Assembly (NCBI GenBank): GCA_017302655.1
Contig: JAFLDE010000007.1
Span: 1-64,000 of the forward strand
Source: Burkholderiales bacterium
GTDB lineage: Bacteria; Pseudomonadota; Gammaproteobacteria; Burkholderiales; Burkholderiaceae_C
Direction: 5' to 3'
Length of the DNA: 64,000 nucleotides
Shown: one piece after another, positions 25,439 through 33,242 of the stretch
Position numbering within the stretch: position 1 is the first letter of the stretch
Layout of the letters: every line of letters starts with the position of its first letter
Program-made: the position numbers and the translations under genes
The notes under the pieces: model-generated
The model's input: the letters and a program-made list of their open reading frames with translations, nothing else
The model's database searches: none
What the model was told of the DNA's origin: nothing

Positions 25439-25858
25439 ATGCTGAACACCGTCCGCTCCCTCGCCCTTTCCCTGCTGTTGGCGGCCAGTTCCCTGGCCGC
25501 CAGTGCGCAGGATGGTGTGGTCTACCACCTGGACGACACCTCGTCCCAGGCGCTCAAGGCGCTGCGCAACATCCGCAATCATCTGGACGTCGACCCCGCC
25601 GCCAAGATCACCGTGGTCGCGCACGCCTTTGGCGTCGATTTCCTGATGCAGGGCATGAAGGATCGCAGCGACAACAGCTTTGAAGGCCCGGTCGCCGCCC
25701 TCGCCTCACGGGGGGTGAAGTTCGAGATCTGCGAAATCACGCTGAAGAACCGCAACCTGAACCGCGATCAGTTCCTCCAGGAGGCCTCGTTCACGCCGTC
25801 GGGGGTGGTGCGGCTGGCCAAGCTGCAGCAGCAGGGCTTCGCCTACATCAAGCCCTGA
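25439..25858 (+). CDS. periplasmic DsrE-like family protein
   Basis: This 139-residue protein has a signal peptide ending SLAASAQ and a DsrE/DsrF-type domain (VVYHLDDTSSQALKALRNIRNHL, AKITVVAHAFGVDFL, LASRGVKFEICEITLK). One cysteine, in FEICEITL, sits where sulfur-trafficking relatives hold their reactive Cys. It may bind or relay sulfur in the periplasm next to SoxB and the thiosulfate importer. Start at 25439 is chosen because GGAG precedes it. Confidence 0.85.
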   Translation: MLNTVRSLALSLLLAASSLAASAQDGVVYHLDDTSSQALKALRNIRNHLDVDPAAKITVVAHAFGVDFLMQGMKDRSDNSFEGPVAALASRGVKFEICEITLKNRNLNRDQFLQEASFTPSGVVRLAKLQQQGFAYIKP

Positions 25859-25877
25859 GCTGTCGTAGCAACGGATC

Positions 25878-26969
25878 ATGCTGCAGACCCTGATCGACCG
25901 GATAGGTGAGCCGCGAACGCTGGCACTGGGCGGCTTGGTGCTGGGCACGGTGTTCGGCTTCTTCGCCCAGCGCAGCCGCTTCTGCTTGCGGTCTGCGGTC
26001 ATTGAGTTCGCGCGCAACCTGGGCGGTGGCAAGCTGACGGTCTGGCTGTTCGCCTTCGGCACCGCGGTGCTGGCCACGCAGGCCTTGGTGATGGCAGGTT
26101 GGTTGGACAGCAGCAGTGCCCGGCAGATCTCCGCCCGAGGCAGCATGTCGGGGGCGCTGGTGGGGGGCTTGCTGTTCGGCAGCGGCATGATCTTGGCACG
26201 CGGGTGCTCGAGCCGCCTGCTCATCCTTGCAGGCCAAGGAAATCTGCGTTCCGTGATCTCGGGCCTGGTCTTTGCCGTCACCGCCCAAGCCAGCCTCAGC
26301 GGCGTGTTGGCGCCGCTGCGCGAAGGCATTGCGGGCTGGTGGACGATTGATGGCGGTTCGGCCCGCGACCTGCTGGCTCGGCTGGGCCTGGGTCATGGGA
26401 GCGCGATGGCCTTTGGCATCGTCTGGCTGCTGGCCGCCATCTGGTGGGCGCGACGCCAGCGCGTGCCCGCCTGGGGCTGGGCGGGCGCGATCGTCGTCGG
26501 CCTGTCCATCGCGGCAGCCTGGGCCTTTACCTACGGCGTGACGCAGCTGGCCTTCGACCCTCACCCCGTCCAGGCCATGAGCTTTACCGGACCGTCCTCA
26601 GAGTTGCTGAGCCGCGTGTTGTTCAGCAGCGATCGCCCATTGAATTTCGACATGGGTTTGATCGTGGGTGTGTTTGCGGGTGCCTTCGTGGCGGCAGCCC
26701 TGTTCCGTGAATTGAAGCTGGAAGGCTTTCAGGGAGGCGCCAGCATGCGCCGCTACCTGGTGGGTGCCTTGATGATGGGCTTTGGCGGCATGCTGGCCGG
26801 AGGCTGTGCGGTAGGTTCCGGCCTTTCCGGCGCGGCCGTGTTCGCCCTGACGGCTTGGGTGGCGCTCACCGCGATCTGGGTGTCGGCCGCCCTCACCGAC
26901 CGTTGGATGGACCAGGCACCCACTGGCCAATTGGACGAAGCGATGCCGGGCCAACCGGCACATTCATGA
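25878..26969 (+). CDS. soxT: YeeE/YedE family transporter, SoxT-like (thiosulfate import)
   Basis: This 363-residue inner-membrane protein has about nine to ten hydrophobic segments and two internally related halves. Each half carries a cysteine motif: ILARGCSSRLLI near residue 115 and LAGGCAVGSGLSG near 310, plus RSRFCLRSA near 36. In the YeeE/TsuA thiosulfate channel such cysteines line the pore. Position after soxB suggests it imports thiosulfate or another sulfur compound; the symbol reflects that context and is tentative. Confidence 0.85.
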   Translation: MLQTLIDRIGEPRTLALGGLVLGTVFGFFAQRSRFCLRSAVIEFARNLGGGKLTVWLFAFGTAVLATQALVMAGWLDSSSARQISARGSMSGALVGGLLFGSGMILARGCSSRLLILAGQGNLRSVISGLVFAVTAQASLSGVLAPLREGIAGWWTIDGGSARDLLARLGLGHGSAMAFGIVWLLAAIWWARRQRVPAWGWAGAIVVGLSIAAAWAFTYGVTQLAFDPHPVQAMSFTGPSSELLSRVLFSSDRPLNFDMGLIVGVFAGAFVAAALFRELKLEGFQGGASMRRYLVGALMMGFGGMLAGGCAVGSGLSGAAVFALTAWVALTAIWVSAALTDRWMDQAPTGQLDEAMPGQPAHS

Positions 26970-26985
26970 ACCCTGCCCGACTCCC

Positions 26986-27579
26986 ATGAAACCCCTGCTG
27001 ACCTGGCTGCTGACGATCACCCTGCCTCTGGCCGCCGGCGCGGCCGACCTGGCCAAAGCCGAAGAAATCGTGCAGGGCCGCTGCTTCATTTGCCACGGGG
27101 CCAACGGCGAGAGCTCCAGCCCCGCATTTCCTCGTTTGGCCGGTCAGAACGCGGCCTATGTGACGCGCCAGCTGACCGATTACCAGACGGGAAAACGCAA
27201 GAGCAGCACCATGCAACCGATGGTGGAAGGCTTGAGCGCGCAGGACATGGTGTCCCTAGGTCGGTGGTTTGAGAAACAGGACACGCACGACCATCCCGTC
27301 GAGGATCGTGAACTGGCCGATGTGGGTCGATTCGTCTACCTGCGCGGCAACCCGTTCAGCGGCGTGGCCGCCTGTGCCACCTGCCATGGTCCGAAGGCCC
27401 ATGGCACCGACACCCTGCCTCGCCTAGCTGGCCAGCATGCGCAGTACACCGAGAACCAGATCAAGCTCTTCAACCGCCGTGAGCGCACCAACGACAACGC
27501 CGTGATGCACGGCATCGCCAGCAAGCTCAGCGAACTGGAAACCAAGGCGGTGGCAGCCTACCTGAGCGGACTCCGGTAG
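26986..27579 (+). CDS. diheme cytochrome c4-type protein
   Basis: This 197-residue exported protein has two similar domains, each with one heme: CFICH near residues 33-37 and CATCH near 126-130, followed by FPRLAGQNAAYVTRQL and LPRLAGQHAQYTENQI. This is the cytochrome c4 arrangement, with Met ligands in STMQPM and NAVMHG. It would carry electrons from the Sox enzymes to a terminal oxidase. It closes the plus-strand sox operon and faces fccB, with 19 bases between stops. Confidence 0.92.
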   Translation: MKPLLTWLLTITLPLAAGAADLAKAEEIVQGRCFICHGANGESSSPAFPRLAGQNAAYVTRQLTDYQTGKRKSSTMQPMVEGLSAQDMVSLGRWFEKQDTHDHPVEDRELADVGRFVYLRGNPFSGVAACATCHGPKAHGTDTLPRLAGQHAQYTENQIKLFNRRERTNDNAVMHGIASKLSELETKAVAAYLSGLR

Positions 27580-27598
27580 ACCGCCGCCCGCCTGCCGC

Positions 27599-28885
27599 TC
27601 AGGCAGCGCCGCCGAGCATGTCGTCCCAGATGTTCTGGGCCCACGACAGCGCGTAGCGGCCTTCGATCTGGTTGGCCGCCGCCGACACGCCGCCCGACCC
27701 AGGCACCGTCTTCATGGTCTTGTCCTTGGCGTCGTACTGGTGGACGCTGGCCACGTGGATCACGTCGCGACCGGTGACGAAGCTGTAGCAGGTGTTCATC
27801 ACCACCGGCGCCGCGTTCACGGCCTCACCCTTCAACAGTTGAATCACCGCCGCCGCCGCCACCTTGGCGTGCTGGTTGGCCATGTGGCCCGACTTGGGCA
27901 TGGCCGGACCCGGGAAGGTCGCATCGCCGATCACGTGCACCCCCTTCACGGCCGTGGATTCCATGCTGAGCCAGTCCACGCCCACCCAGCGTTGGTTGAT
28001 GTTCACCAGCCCGGCCTTCACGGCGATGTCGGCGGCGCGCTGTGGCGGCACCACATTCAGCACGTCGGCTTTCACATCCTCGAACTCAAGCTTGGCGACC
28101 CGACCGGCCACTTCCTTCAGCTCCGCGTTCGCGCGGTACTCGAGGATGCCCGCGTAGTGCTGCTGGTAGGCCTTCTCGAACAGGGCCTTCTTGGACTGGA
28201 TCTCCGGGTTCGCGTCGAGCACCAGCACCTTGGACTTGGGCTTGTGCTGCTTCAGGTAGGCGGCCACCATGCAAGCCCGCTCGTAGGGGCCTGGAGGGCA
28301 GCGGTAGGGCGCCTTCGGAATGCTCATGGCGAACACGCCACCATCGGGCATGGACTCCAGTTGCTTGCGAAGTGCCACGGTCTGAGGGCCTGCCTTCCAG
28401 GCATGCGTGGCCTCGCCGCGCTCGAATGCCGCCGTCATGCCGCCCACCTGCTCCGACATGAAGTCGATGCCCGGAGAAACGATCAGGCGGTCATAGGCCA
28501 GTTCCCGGCCGTCGGCCAGGCGCACCTTGCGACCGGCCGCATCGACGGCTACCACCTCACCCTGCAGCACCTTCACCCCCAGCGACACCAACCCTTGATA
28601 GCCTCGTGTGATGTCGTCCATCTGCTTGAAGCCGCCGATGACGAGGTTGGAAATCGGGCAGGAGATGAACTGCGGGTTGCGATCGACCAGGGTGACATCG
28701 ACATTGCCGCCCCACAGACGCAGGTAGCGGGCCGCCGTGCTGCCACCGAAGCCGGCGCCGATGACGACCACGCGACCCAGCGAAGGACCTTGGCCGAGCC
28801 CGGCGCAGCCGCCCAAGGACATCAGGCCACCGAGGGCTGCCGCGCCCGCCAACAGGCCGCGACGAGAAGAAAGACGTGCGTTCAT
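27599..28885 (-). CDS. soxF: flavocytochrome c sulfide dehydrogenase, flavoprotein subunit (SoxF/FccB)
   Basis: This 428-residue periplasmic FAD protein oxidises sulfide to sulfur and passes electrons to a c-type cytochrome. A Tat-like signal (SSRRGLLAGAAALGG) is followed by the FAD-binding VVVIGAGFGGSTAARYL, LVDRNPQFISCPISNL and PKAPYRCPPGPYERACM. The C-terminal MNTCYSFVTGRD completes the pattern. The cysteines in FISCP and MNTCYS are the expected redox-active pair. VKGVHVIGDATFPGPAMPKSG is the second FAD motif. The start follows the partner cytochrome gene by ten bases. Confidence 0.93.
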   Translation of the reverse strand: MNARLSSRRGLLAGAAALGGLMSLGGCAGLGQGPSLGRVVVIGAGFGGSTAARYLRLWGGNVDVTLVDRNPQFISCPISNLVIGGFKQMDDITRGYQGLVSLGVKVLQGEVVAVDAAGRKVRLADGRELAYDRLIVSPGIDFMSEQVGGMTAAFERGEATHAWKAGPQTVALRKQLESMPDGGVFAMSIPKAPYRCPPGPYERACMVAAYLKQHKPKSKVLVLDANPEIQSKKALFEKAYQQHYAGILEYRANAELKEVAGRVAKLEFEDVKADVLNVVPPQRAADIAVKAGLVNINQRWVGVDWLSMESTAVKGVHVIGDATFPGPAMPKSGHMANQHAKVAAAAVIQLLKGEAVNAAPVVMNTCYSFVTGRDVIHVASVHQYDAKDKTMKTVPGSGGVSAAANQIEGRYALSWAQNIWDDMLGGAA

Positions 28886-28895
28886 GCGAGGCTCC

Positions 28896-29216
28896 TCAGC
28901 GCGCAGCAGCCGGCTTTTGCGCGGCGAAGTAGTTGGCGATCAGACGCATCTGGTCGTCGGTGTAGCCCTTGCTGATCTGGTGCATGATCGTCGCGGGCTG
29001 ATTGCCGTTCTTGTAGTCGGCGACCATGGCCAGGAGTTTGTCGGCCGGCATGCCGGCCAGCGGCTTCATGTCCCCCTTGGCCTTGCCATTGGTGCCATGG
29101 CAGTTTGCGCAGGTGGCGGCCAAGCTGCGCGCTTGCAGTGGGGTCGGGTCAGCCGGCTGGGCCAGGCCCGACAGTGGCCACAGCAACGCTGAGGTGGCGA
29201 GTAAACCGAATTTCAT
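28896..29216 (-). CDS. cytochrome c subunit of sulfide dehydrogenase (SoxE/FccA-like)
   Basis: This 106-residue exported monoheme cytochrome has a signal peptide ending LSGLAQP and a heme site CANCH, followed by KPLAGMPADKLLAMV and a likely Met ligand in TIMHQISKGYTDDQM. It is the electron-accepting partner of the flavoprotein encoded just downstream on the same strand. Some species have diheme subunits; this one is monoheme. The start at 29216 has a GGAG site seven bases upstream, preferred over an earlier in-frame codon. Confidence 0.9.
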   Translation of the reverse strand: MKFGLLATSALLWPLSGLAQPADPTPLQARSLAATCANCHGTNGKAKGDMKPLAGMPADKLLAMVADYKNGNQPATIMHQISKGYTDDQMRLIANYFAAQKPAAAR

Positions 29217-29277
29217 GCTTGTGCTCCTGTTTGGGGATGCGCGGGAGGGCAACGGGGGGCGCGCTGGATTCTGGTTC

Positions 29278-29292
29278 TATATTCGTGCATAC
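29278..29292. promoter_or_regulatory. sox motif copy 2 (divergent spacer of fcc and thioredoxin genes)
   Basis: TATATTCGTGCATAC matches the shared pattern TATATNNGCGTATNC at 11 of the 13 specified positions and lies between the start of the sulfide dehydrogenase genes (minus) and the thioredoxin-like gene (plus). A regulator bound here could control both directions. Confidence 0.45.
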
Positions 29293-29311
29293 CGATTCAG
29301 CAAAATCCCGC

Positions 29312-29833
29312 ATGACCACCACCCCATTCTTGCGCCGTCGGCAGTGGCTGGCGGCTGTTGCGGCCTTGACCGCTGCCAGGGACGGCAAAGCCCAACAGGT
29401 CCTGCCCCCTGAGGCCCAGATGAAGTGGCCAGAGCGAACCGACCTGATTGACGGGCGGACACGCACCGCAGCCGACTGGGAAGGCAAACCCTTGTTGGTG
29501 GTCTTCTGGGCCGTGCACTGCCCCTTCTGCCTGCGCCACAACGCGCACCTCCAACGGCTCTTGAACGAGCGATCCGATTTCCCGCCCGTGCTGACCGTTG
29601 CACAGGACCGCCATGCGGCCACCGTTGAGCGCTACCTGCAAAGCCACGGCTACCGGTTTGACGTAACCCTTGACGAACCCACCTGGCGGCGCGCACTCGG
29701 CGTGCGGCGCGTGATCCCGTCCACGGTGCCCGTCAATGCCCACGGGCGCATCGGCCTGCGCGTGCCCGGCGAAATGTTCCTGGAAGACCTGCTGCAGTTG
29801 GGACAGTGGGCCAACGGAGCAGCGAGAACCTGA
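29312..29833 (+). CDS. exported thioredoxin-like protein (TlpA/SoxW type)
   Basis: This 173-residue protein has an N-terminal export signal with an RRR cluster (LRRRQWLAAVAALTAARDG) and a thioredoxin fold with active site CPFC in VFWAVHCPFCLRHN. The cis-proline region is RVIPSTVPVN. Such periplasmic thioredoxins (SoxW, SoxS) keep SoxY reduced in other sulfur oxidisers; a cytochrome-maturation role is the alternative. No SoxV/CcdA electron-donor membrane partner is visible in the window. Confidence 0.85.
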   Translation: MTTTPFLRRRQWLAAVAALTAARDGKAQQVLPPEAQMKWPERTDLIDGRTRTAADWEGKPLLVVFWAVHCPFCLRHNAHLQRLLNERSDFPPVLTVAQDRHAATVERYLQSHGYRFDVTLDEPTWRRALGVRRVIPSTVPVNAHGRIGLRVPGEMFLEDLLQLGQWANGAART

Positions 29834-29863
29834 GGGTCAACCCGATTGCGTCGCGGCGCAGCC

Positions 29864-29878
29864 TATATATGCTTATTC
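29864..29878. promoter_or_regulatory. sox motif copy 3 (upstream of small cytochrome gene)
   Basis: TATATATGCTTATTC matches TATATNNGCGTATNC at all specified positions but one. It lies 35 bases before the start of the 110-residue cytochrome c gene at 29913, where a -10/-35 region is expected. Confidence 0.45.
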
Positions 29879-29912
29879 AGTGATTTATTGATCCACATCA
29901 CCCTCCAACACC

Positions 29913-30245
29913 ATGAAATCGCTTCACAGCCTTGCAACTGTTGCCACCCTTTCTGCCACCTTTGCCATGGGCCTTGTCAGCGCCCCGGCGCAAGCCAACC
30001 TGGCGCTGGCCCAGAAGAACGCCTGCATGGCCTGCCACGCGGTGGACAAGAAGCTGGTAGGCCCCGCCTACCAAGACGTTGCGAAAAAGTACGCCGGCCA
30101 GAAGGATGCCGTCGCACAACTGACGGCGAGCATCAAGAAGGGCGGCAGCGGCAAATGGGGGGCGGTACCGATGCCGCCGCAGGCGGCATTGAGCGACGCC
30201 GACGCGCAGGCGCTGGCCACCTGGGTGCTGGGCGGCGCAAAGTGA
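29913..30245 (+). CDS. small monoheme cytochrome c (c551/c8-like)
   Basis: This 110-residue protein has a signal peptide (cut near APAQA) and the layout of a class I cytochrome c551: heme site CMACH, KKLVGPAYQDVAKKYAG, then GKWGAVPMPPQ with the Met ligand and a final LATWVLGGAK helix. It closely resembles the C-terminal domain of SoxD in this window. It could shuttle electrons from Sox or sulfide dehydrogenase to an oxidase. Its own promoter region carries the sox motif. Confidence 0.92.
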   Translation: MKSLHSLATVATLSATFAMGLVSAPAQANLALAQKNACMACHAVDKKLVGPAYQDVAKKYAGQKDAVAQLTASIKKGGSGKWGAVPMPPQAALSDADAQALATWVLGGAK

Positions 30246-30252
30246 GCCTTGC

Positions 30253-30675
30253 GTGAAGTCGTGCCCGCCCCGAGCCCGTGGCATCCACCCCCAGATCGGC
30301 GGTTGGCTGATGGGTCTGACCGCGGCGCTGGCTATGGCTGGTGCGGGGTTTTCGGTGCAGGTCCATGCCCAAGCCAACGCGGTGCCACCTGTCAAGGGGT
30401 CTGCTCTAAGCGCCGAGCCAGAGATTTTTCGGGCAGCCGATCTGGCGCTGGGCACGCGGATGCTGGCAGAGCATCGCTGCGCCGAATGCCACGCGCGCAA
30501 GGTCGGCGGTGACGGCAGTGCCATCTACAGACCCCAAGGACGCATTCACACGGCCGGCCACCTGCGCGGCATGGTGGAACAGTGCAACACCGAGTTGAAC
30601 CTTGGGCTGTTCCCGGAGGAGGTCACGGCAGTCGCCGCGGTCTTGAACCGAGCGCACTACCGATTTGAGCGGTGA
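30253..30675 (+). CDS. exported cytochrome c-like protein of unknown role
   Basis: This protein (up to 140 residues) has a hydrophobic export segment (LMGLTAALAMAGAGFSVQ, then VHAQA) and a single heme-binding motif CAECH (76-80) in MLAEHRCAECHARKVGGDG. Family-level recognition is weak; it is shorter and less helical than class I cytochromes, and the distal ligand is not obvious (Met93 or a His are options). The GTG at 30253 is used; ATG at 30310 would remove the charged N-terminus. It follows the small cytochrome gene by seven bases. Confidence 0.75.
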   Translation: MKSCPPRARGIHPQIGGWLMGLTAALAMAGAGFSVQVHAQANAVPPVKGSALSAEPEIFRAADLALGTRMLAEHRCAECHARKVGGDGSAIYRPQGRIHTAGHLRGMVEQCNTELNLGLFPEEVTAVAAVLNRAHYRFER

Positions 30676-30732
30676 TGATGCTTCGCTTCATCAGCTACCA
30701 TGGATGGAGCGATCTTCTGCCTCGCATCCCCC

Positions 30733-31098
30733 ATGAGTGACCTCACCAACGGCGACGCCGTCTTCGAATCCGCCGCCGAGCTCTTCAAGCTGCTCGCCAC
30801 GCCCGTGCGCTTAAAAGTCATCAGTGCGGTGTGCAATGGCGAGCGCAACGTCAGTGAACTGCTCGAGCAGATCGACACCACGCAGCCCAATATGTCGCAG
30901 CACCTGACGACGCTCTACCGTGCCGGCGTGCTGGGCAAACGGCGAGAGGGCACGCAGATCTACTACCGTCTGCAAAGCGAACGCGTGGCGCAGCTGTGCC
31001 GGGCGGTGTGCATGCAGGTGGCCATGGACATGGAAGACGAGCAACCCAAGGCGTCGGCGGAGCGCTTGCGCCCCCATCCCAAGCGCGCAGGCACCTGA
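30733..31098 (+). CDS. ArsR/SmtB family transcriptional regulator of the sulfur region
   Basis: This 121-residue winged-helix repressor has FKLLATPVRLKVISAVCNG, ERNVSELLEQIDTTQPNMSQHL (recognition helix) and LGKRREGTQIYYRL (wing). Cysteines are at 34, 89 and 93. Persulfide sensors SqrR and BigR also use one N-terminal and one C-terminal helix cysteine, but the spacing differs here by a few residues. The surrounding sox genes suggest that it senses sulfide or polysulfide and binds the shared TATAT-type motif. An ATG at 30700 would add 11 residues. Confidence 0.88.
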   Translation: MSDLTNGDAVFESAAELFKLLATPVRLKVISAVCNGERNVSELLEQIDTTQPNMSQHLTTLYRAGVLGKRREGTQIYYRLQSERVAQLCRAVCMQVAMDMEDEQPKASAERLRPHPKRAGT

Positions 31099-31170
31099 AC
31101 TGCAAGCATGGCGCGCTCTGCGCCCTGCACCAGAGGCCGGTGGCACGGCGAAAAGCCGTCCGGCGCTCGC

Positions 31171-31938
31171 TCAGTGGTTTGGAGTGCCGTTTGATTTGGC
31201 CAGCGCGCGCGCCAACGCCCCAGCGTCCAAGCGGGCTCGACGCCCGCCTGGCATCAGCTCGATCACGCCGTCGCGACGCAGCGCGCTGACAGCGCGGCTG
31301 GCCGTTTCCATGGCCATGTCGAGCAAATCGGCGAGCTCCTCACGCCGTGGCAGCCAGATCGGCTCGCCTGGGGCGGCCTGGCGGCTCAATTGCGCAAACA
31401 AGCGCAGCACTCGCTGAGACGCGGGACCCGCCTGAAGGTCAATGCGCCATGTGAGCGCTGCATCCAGCGCCTGCTGCCAACGACGCATGAGGGCCAGCTG
31501 CAGCGCCGGCTCGTCCTTGCGCAGGAGTTCCAACACCGGCACCGGAATGCGGCACAACGCCAGATCGGTGCAGGCGACGGCGTCGTCCGTGTAGCGCTCC
31601 CCCAGCAGGGCCTCAGCGCCCAGCAAATCGCCCGGCCCGGCCAGACGCACGATGCAGCGCCGCCCGGCCGCACTGACCCGCTCTAGGCGCACCAGGCCCT
31701 CACGCACAGTGAATACAGCCGCACCCTGCGCACCGAGCGCGTACAAGCGACGGTCGGCTGGCAAATGGACGCTCGAAATGCCGCCAGCTCCTCCCATCCC
31801 GTCGCCTGCCTCATGTAAGCGCTCCAGGCCGCGTTCACTCAGTGCACCAAACAACGCTGCATCGCGCACGCCGCAGCCACGACACGCCTCTGTCTGAGTA
31901 GGCGCAAGCTTCAGCAGGATGGTGCGAGGCATCAGCAT
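31171..31938 (-). CDS. Crp/Fnr family transcriptional regulator
   Basis: This 255-residue regulator has an N-terminal CRGC pair (Cys19 and Cys22), a cyclic-nucleotide-binding-like beta-roll (VFTVREGLVRLERVSAAGRR, RLAGPGDLLGAEALLG), a long dimer helix and a C-terminal HTH (RREELADLLDMAMETASRAVSALRRDGVIEL). True FNR needs four cysteines; here the N-terminal set is only two, with others at the beta-roll, so cluster binding is uncertain. The start at 31938 has a perfect AAGGAGG seven bases upstream. It diverges from the soxH-like gene. Confidence 0.88.
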   Translation of the reverse strand: MLMPRTILLKLAPTQTEACRGCGVRDAALFGALSERGLERLHEAGDGMGGAGGISSVHLPADRRLYALGAQGAAVFTVREGLVRLERVSAAGRRCIVRLAGPGDLLGAEALLGERYTDDAVACTDLALCRIPVPVLELLRKDEPALQLALMRRWQQALDAALTWRIDLQAGPASQRVLRLFAQLSRQAAPGEPIWLPRREELADLLDMAMETASRAVSALRRDGVIELMPGGRRARLDAGALARALAKSNGTPNH

Positions 31939-32202
31939 GGTCCAGCCTCCTTGCGTTCCGTCAACATCGGTCGCACCCGAGCAGGTTTCAATGGGCGACA
32001 TCCAGTCGCCATCTCCCAGGCTTCCCGATGCGCGAGTCGACGTGCCTGATCAACCTTTGCGTCGCGCGCCTCGACCGCGTGACCGGTGGCCTCAGGCCCG
32101 GAACAATCGGTCCATGAAATGCGTAGAAGGGTCAATGGAATGGGCCTGAAGGGCTTCCACCAAGGGCGATGGGGTGTGCACAACGAACATACTGGCGCTC
32201 TT

Positions 32203-32220
32203 TATATCAGCGTATGCTGA
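32203..32220. promoter_or_regulatory. sox motif copy 4 (crp/soxH divergent spacer)
   Basis: TATATCAGCGTATGC matches TATATNNGCGTATNC exactly, and TCAGC-GTAT-GCTGA forms a perfect inverted repeat at 32207-32220. It lies 30 bases before the soxH-like start. The rest of this 311-base spacer shows no gene or other clear signal. Confidence 0.5.
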
Positions 32221-32249
32221 GGTAAGGATTTCAAAGTTCATCGCAACCC

Positions 32250-33242
32250 GTGAGTTCCTCGAACATGCGTTTCTTCGAAAGGTCGTCGACGTTCATTGGC
32301 AGGCTCCGTCGCGCCACGCGCCGTCTGCTGGTGCTGTTGCTCGCCACCTGGCTCACGACCACGCAGGCCGGCGTGCAACCCCAGGAAGTTGCACCTGGGG
32401 TGTGGTTCGTTCAAGGAGAGTCGGCGCTCGGTTCTGGCGCCAACCGCAACTACATCTCCAACGCCGGCTTCGTGGTGACCCCGGCCGGCGTCGTGGTGAT
32501 CGATGCGCTGGGTGCACCGGTTCTCGCCGAAGAATTGATAGACGCAATCCGGCGCGTGACGCTCCAGCCCATCCGCTACGTCATCGTCACGCATTACCAC
32601 GCGGACCATGTGTACGGACTGCAAGCCTTCCAAGCAGTGGGCGCCCGCATCCTGGCTCACCCTGCTGCTCGCCTGTATCTGAATGCTGAACTGGCACAGC
32701 AGCGCCTGCGGGCGAGCCGCGAAGAGCTCGCCCCCTGGATCGACGAGAAGACCCGCCTGGTCGAAGCCGATCAATGGCTGCAGGGGGAGCAAACCGAGTT
32801 GGACCTGGGTGGCCAACGCCTGTTCATCCGCCATGCCGGACCCGCGCACACCCCCGAAGATCTCGTGGTCTACCACCCGGCCTCGGGCAGCCTGTTCACA
32901 GGTGACTTGGTGTTTCGCGCACGCATCCCCTTTGTCGGGCAGGCTGACAGTCGAGCCTGGATCCGGGCGCTGGACGGGCTGCTGGCTTGGGCACCGCGCC
33001 GCTTGCTTCCGGGTCATGGACCGGTGGCGGAACAGCCGCTGCAAGACTTGCAACTGACCCGCGACTACCTTCAGTACCTGCGCGACACCATGGGCATCGC
33101 TGCCCGTGAGCTCGAACCCTTCGAGACCGCTTATGCGCGCACCGACTGGTCCCGCTTCGCCAAACTGCCCCTGTTTGGTGTGGCCAACCGGATCAACGCC
33201 TACAACACCTACCTTCTGATGGAACGAGAGGCCACCCCATGA
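32250..33242 (+). CDS. soxH: metallo-beta-lactamase-fold hydrolase, SoxH-like
   Basis: This 330-residue exported enzyme has a basic N-terminus with a signal helix (LLVLLLATWLTTTQA) and the dizinc motif THYHADH (H115, H117, D119, H120), HAGPAHTPEDLVVYHP, LFTGDLVF and LLPGHGPV. The family includes SoxH and the quinoprotein-relay metallohydrolases; substrates are unknown and SoxH is dispensable for thiosulfate oxidation in Paracoccus. GTG at 32250 or ATG at 32265 could start it. It overlaps the OsmC-family gene by four bases. The symbol is tentative. Confidence 0.8.
   Translation: MSSSNMRFFERSSTFIGRLRRATRRLLVLLLATWLTTTQAGVQPQEVAPGVWFVQGESALGSGANRNYISNAGFVVTPAGVVVIDALGAPVLAEELIDAIRRVTLQPIRYVIVTHYHADHVYGLQAFQAVGARILAHPAARLYLNAELAQQRLRASREELAPWIDEKTRLVEADQWLQGEQTELDLGGQRLFIRHAGPAHTPEDLVVYHPASGSLFTGDLVFRARIPFVGQADSRAWIRALDGLLAWAPRRLLPGHGPVAEQPLQDLQLTRDYLQYLRDTMGIAARELEPFETAYARTDWSRFAKLPLFGVANRINAYNTYLLMEREATP

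Noticed and set aside
31932..32183. 83-codon minus-strand frame upstream of the Crp/Fnr gene
   Set aside because: No domain, no ribosome site, and the Crp/Fnr start at 31938 already has a perfect AAGGAGG. It is most likely random coding potential in the divergent spacer.
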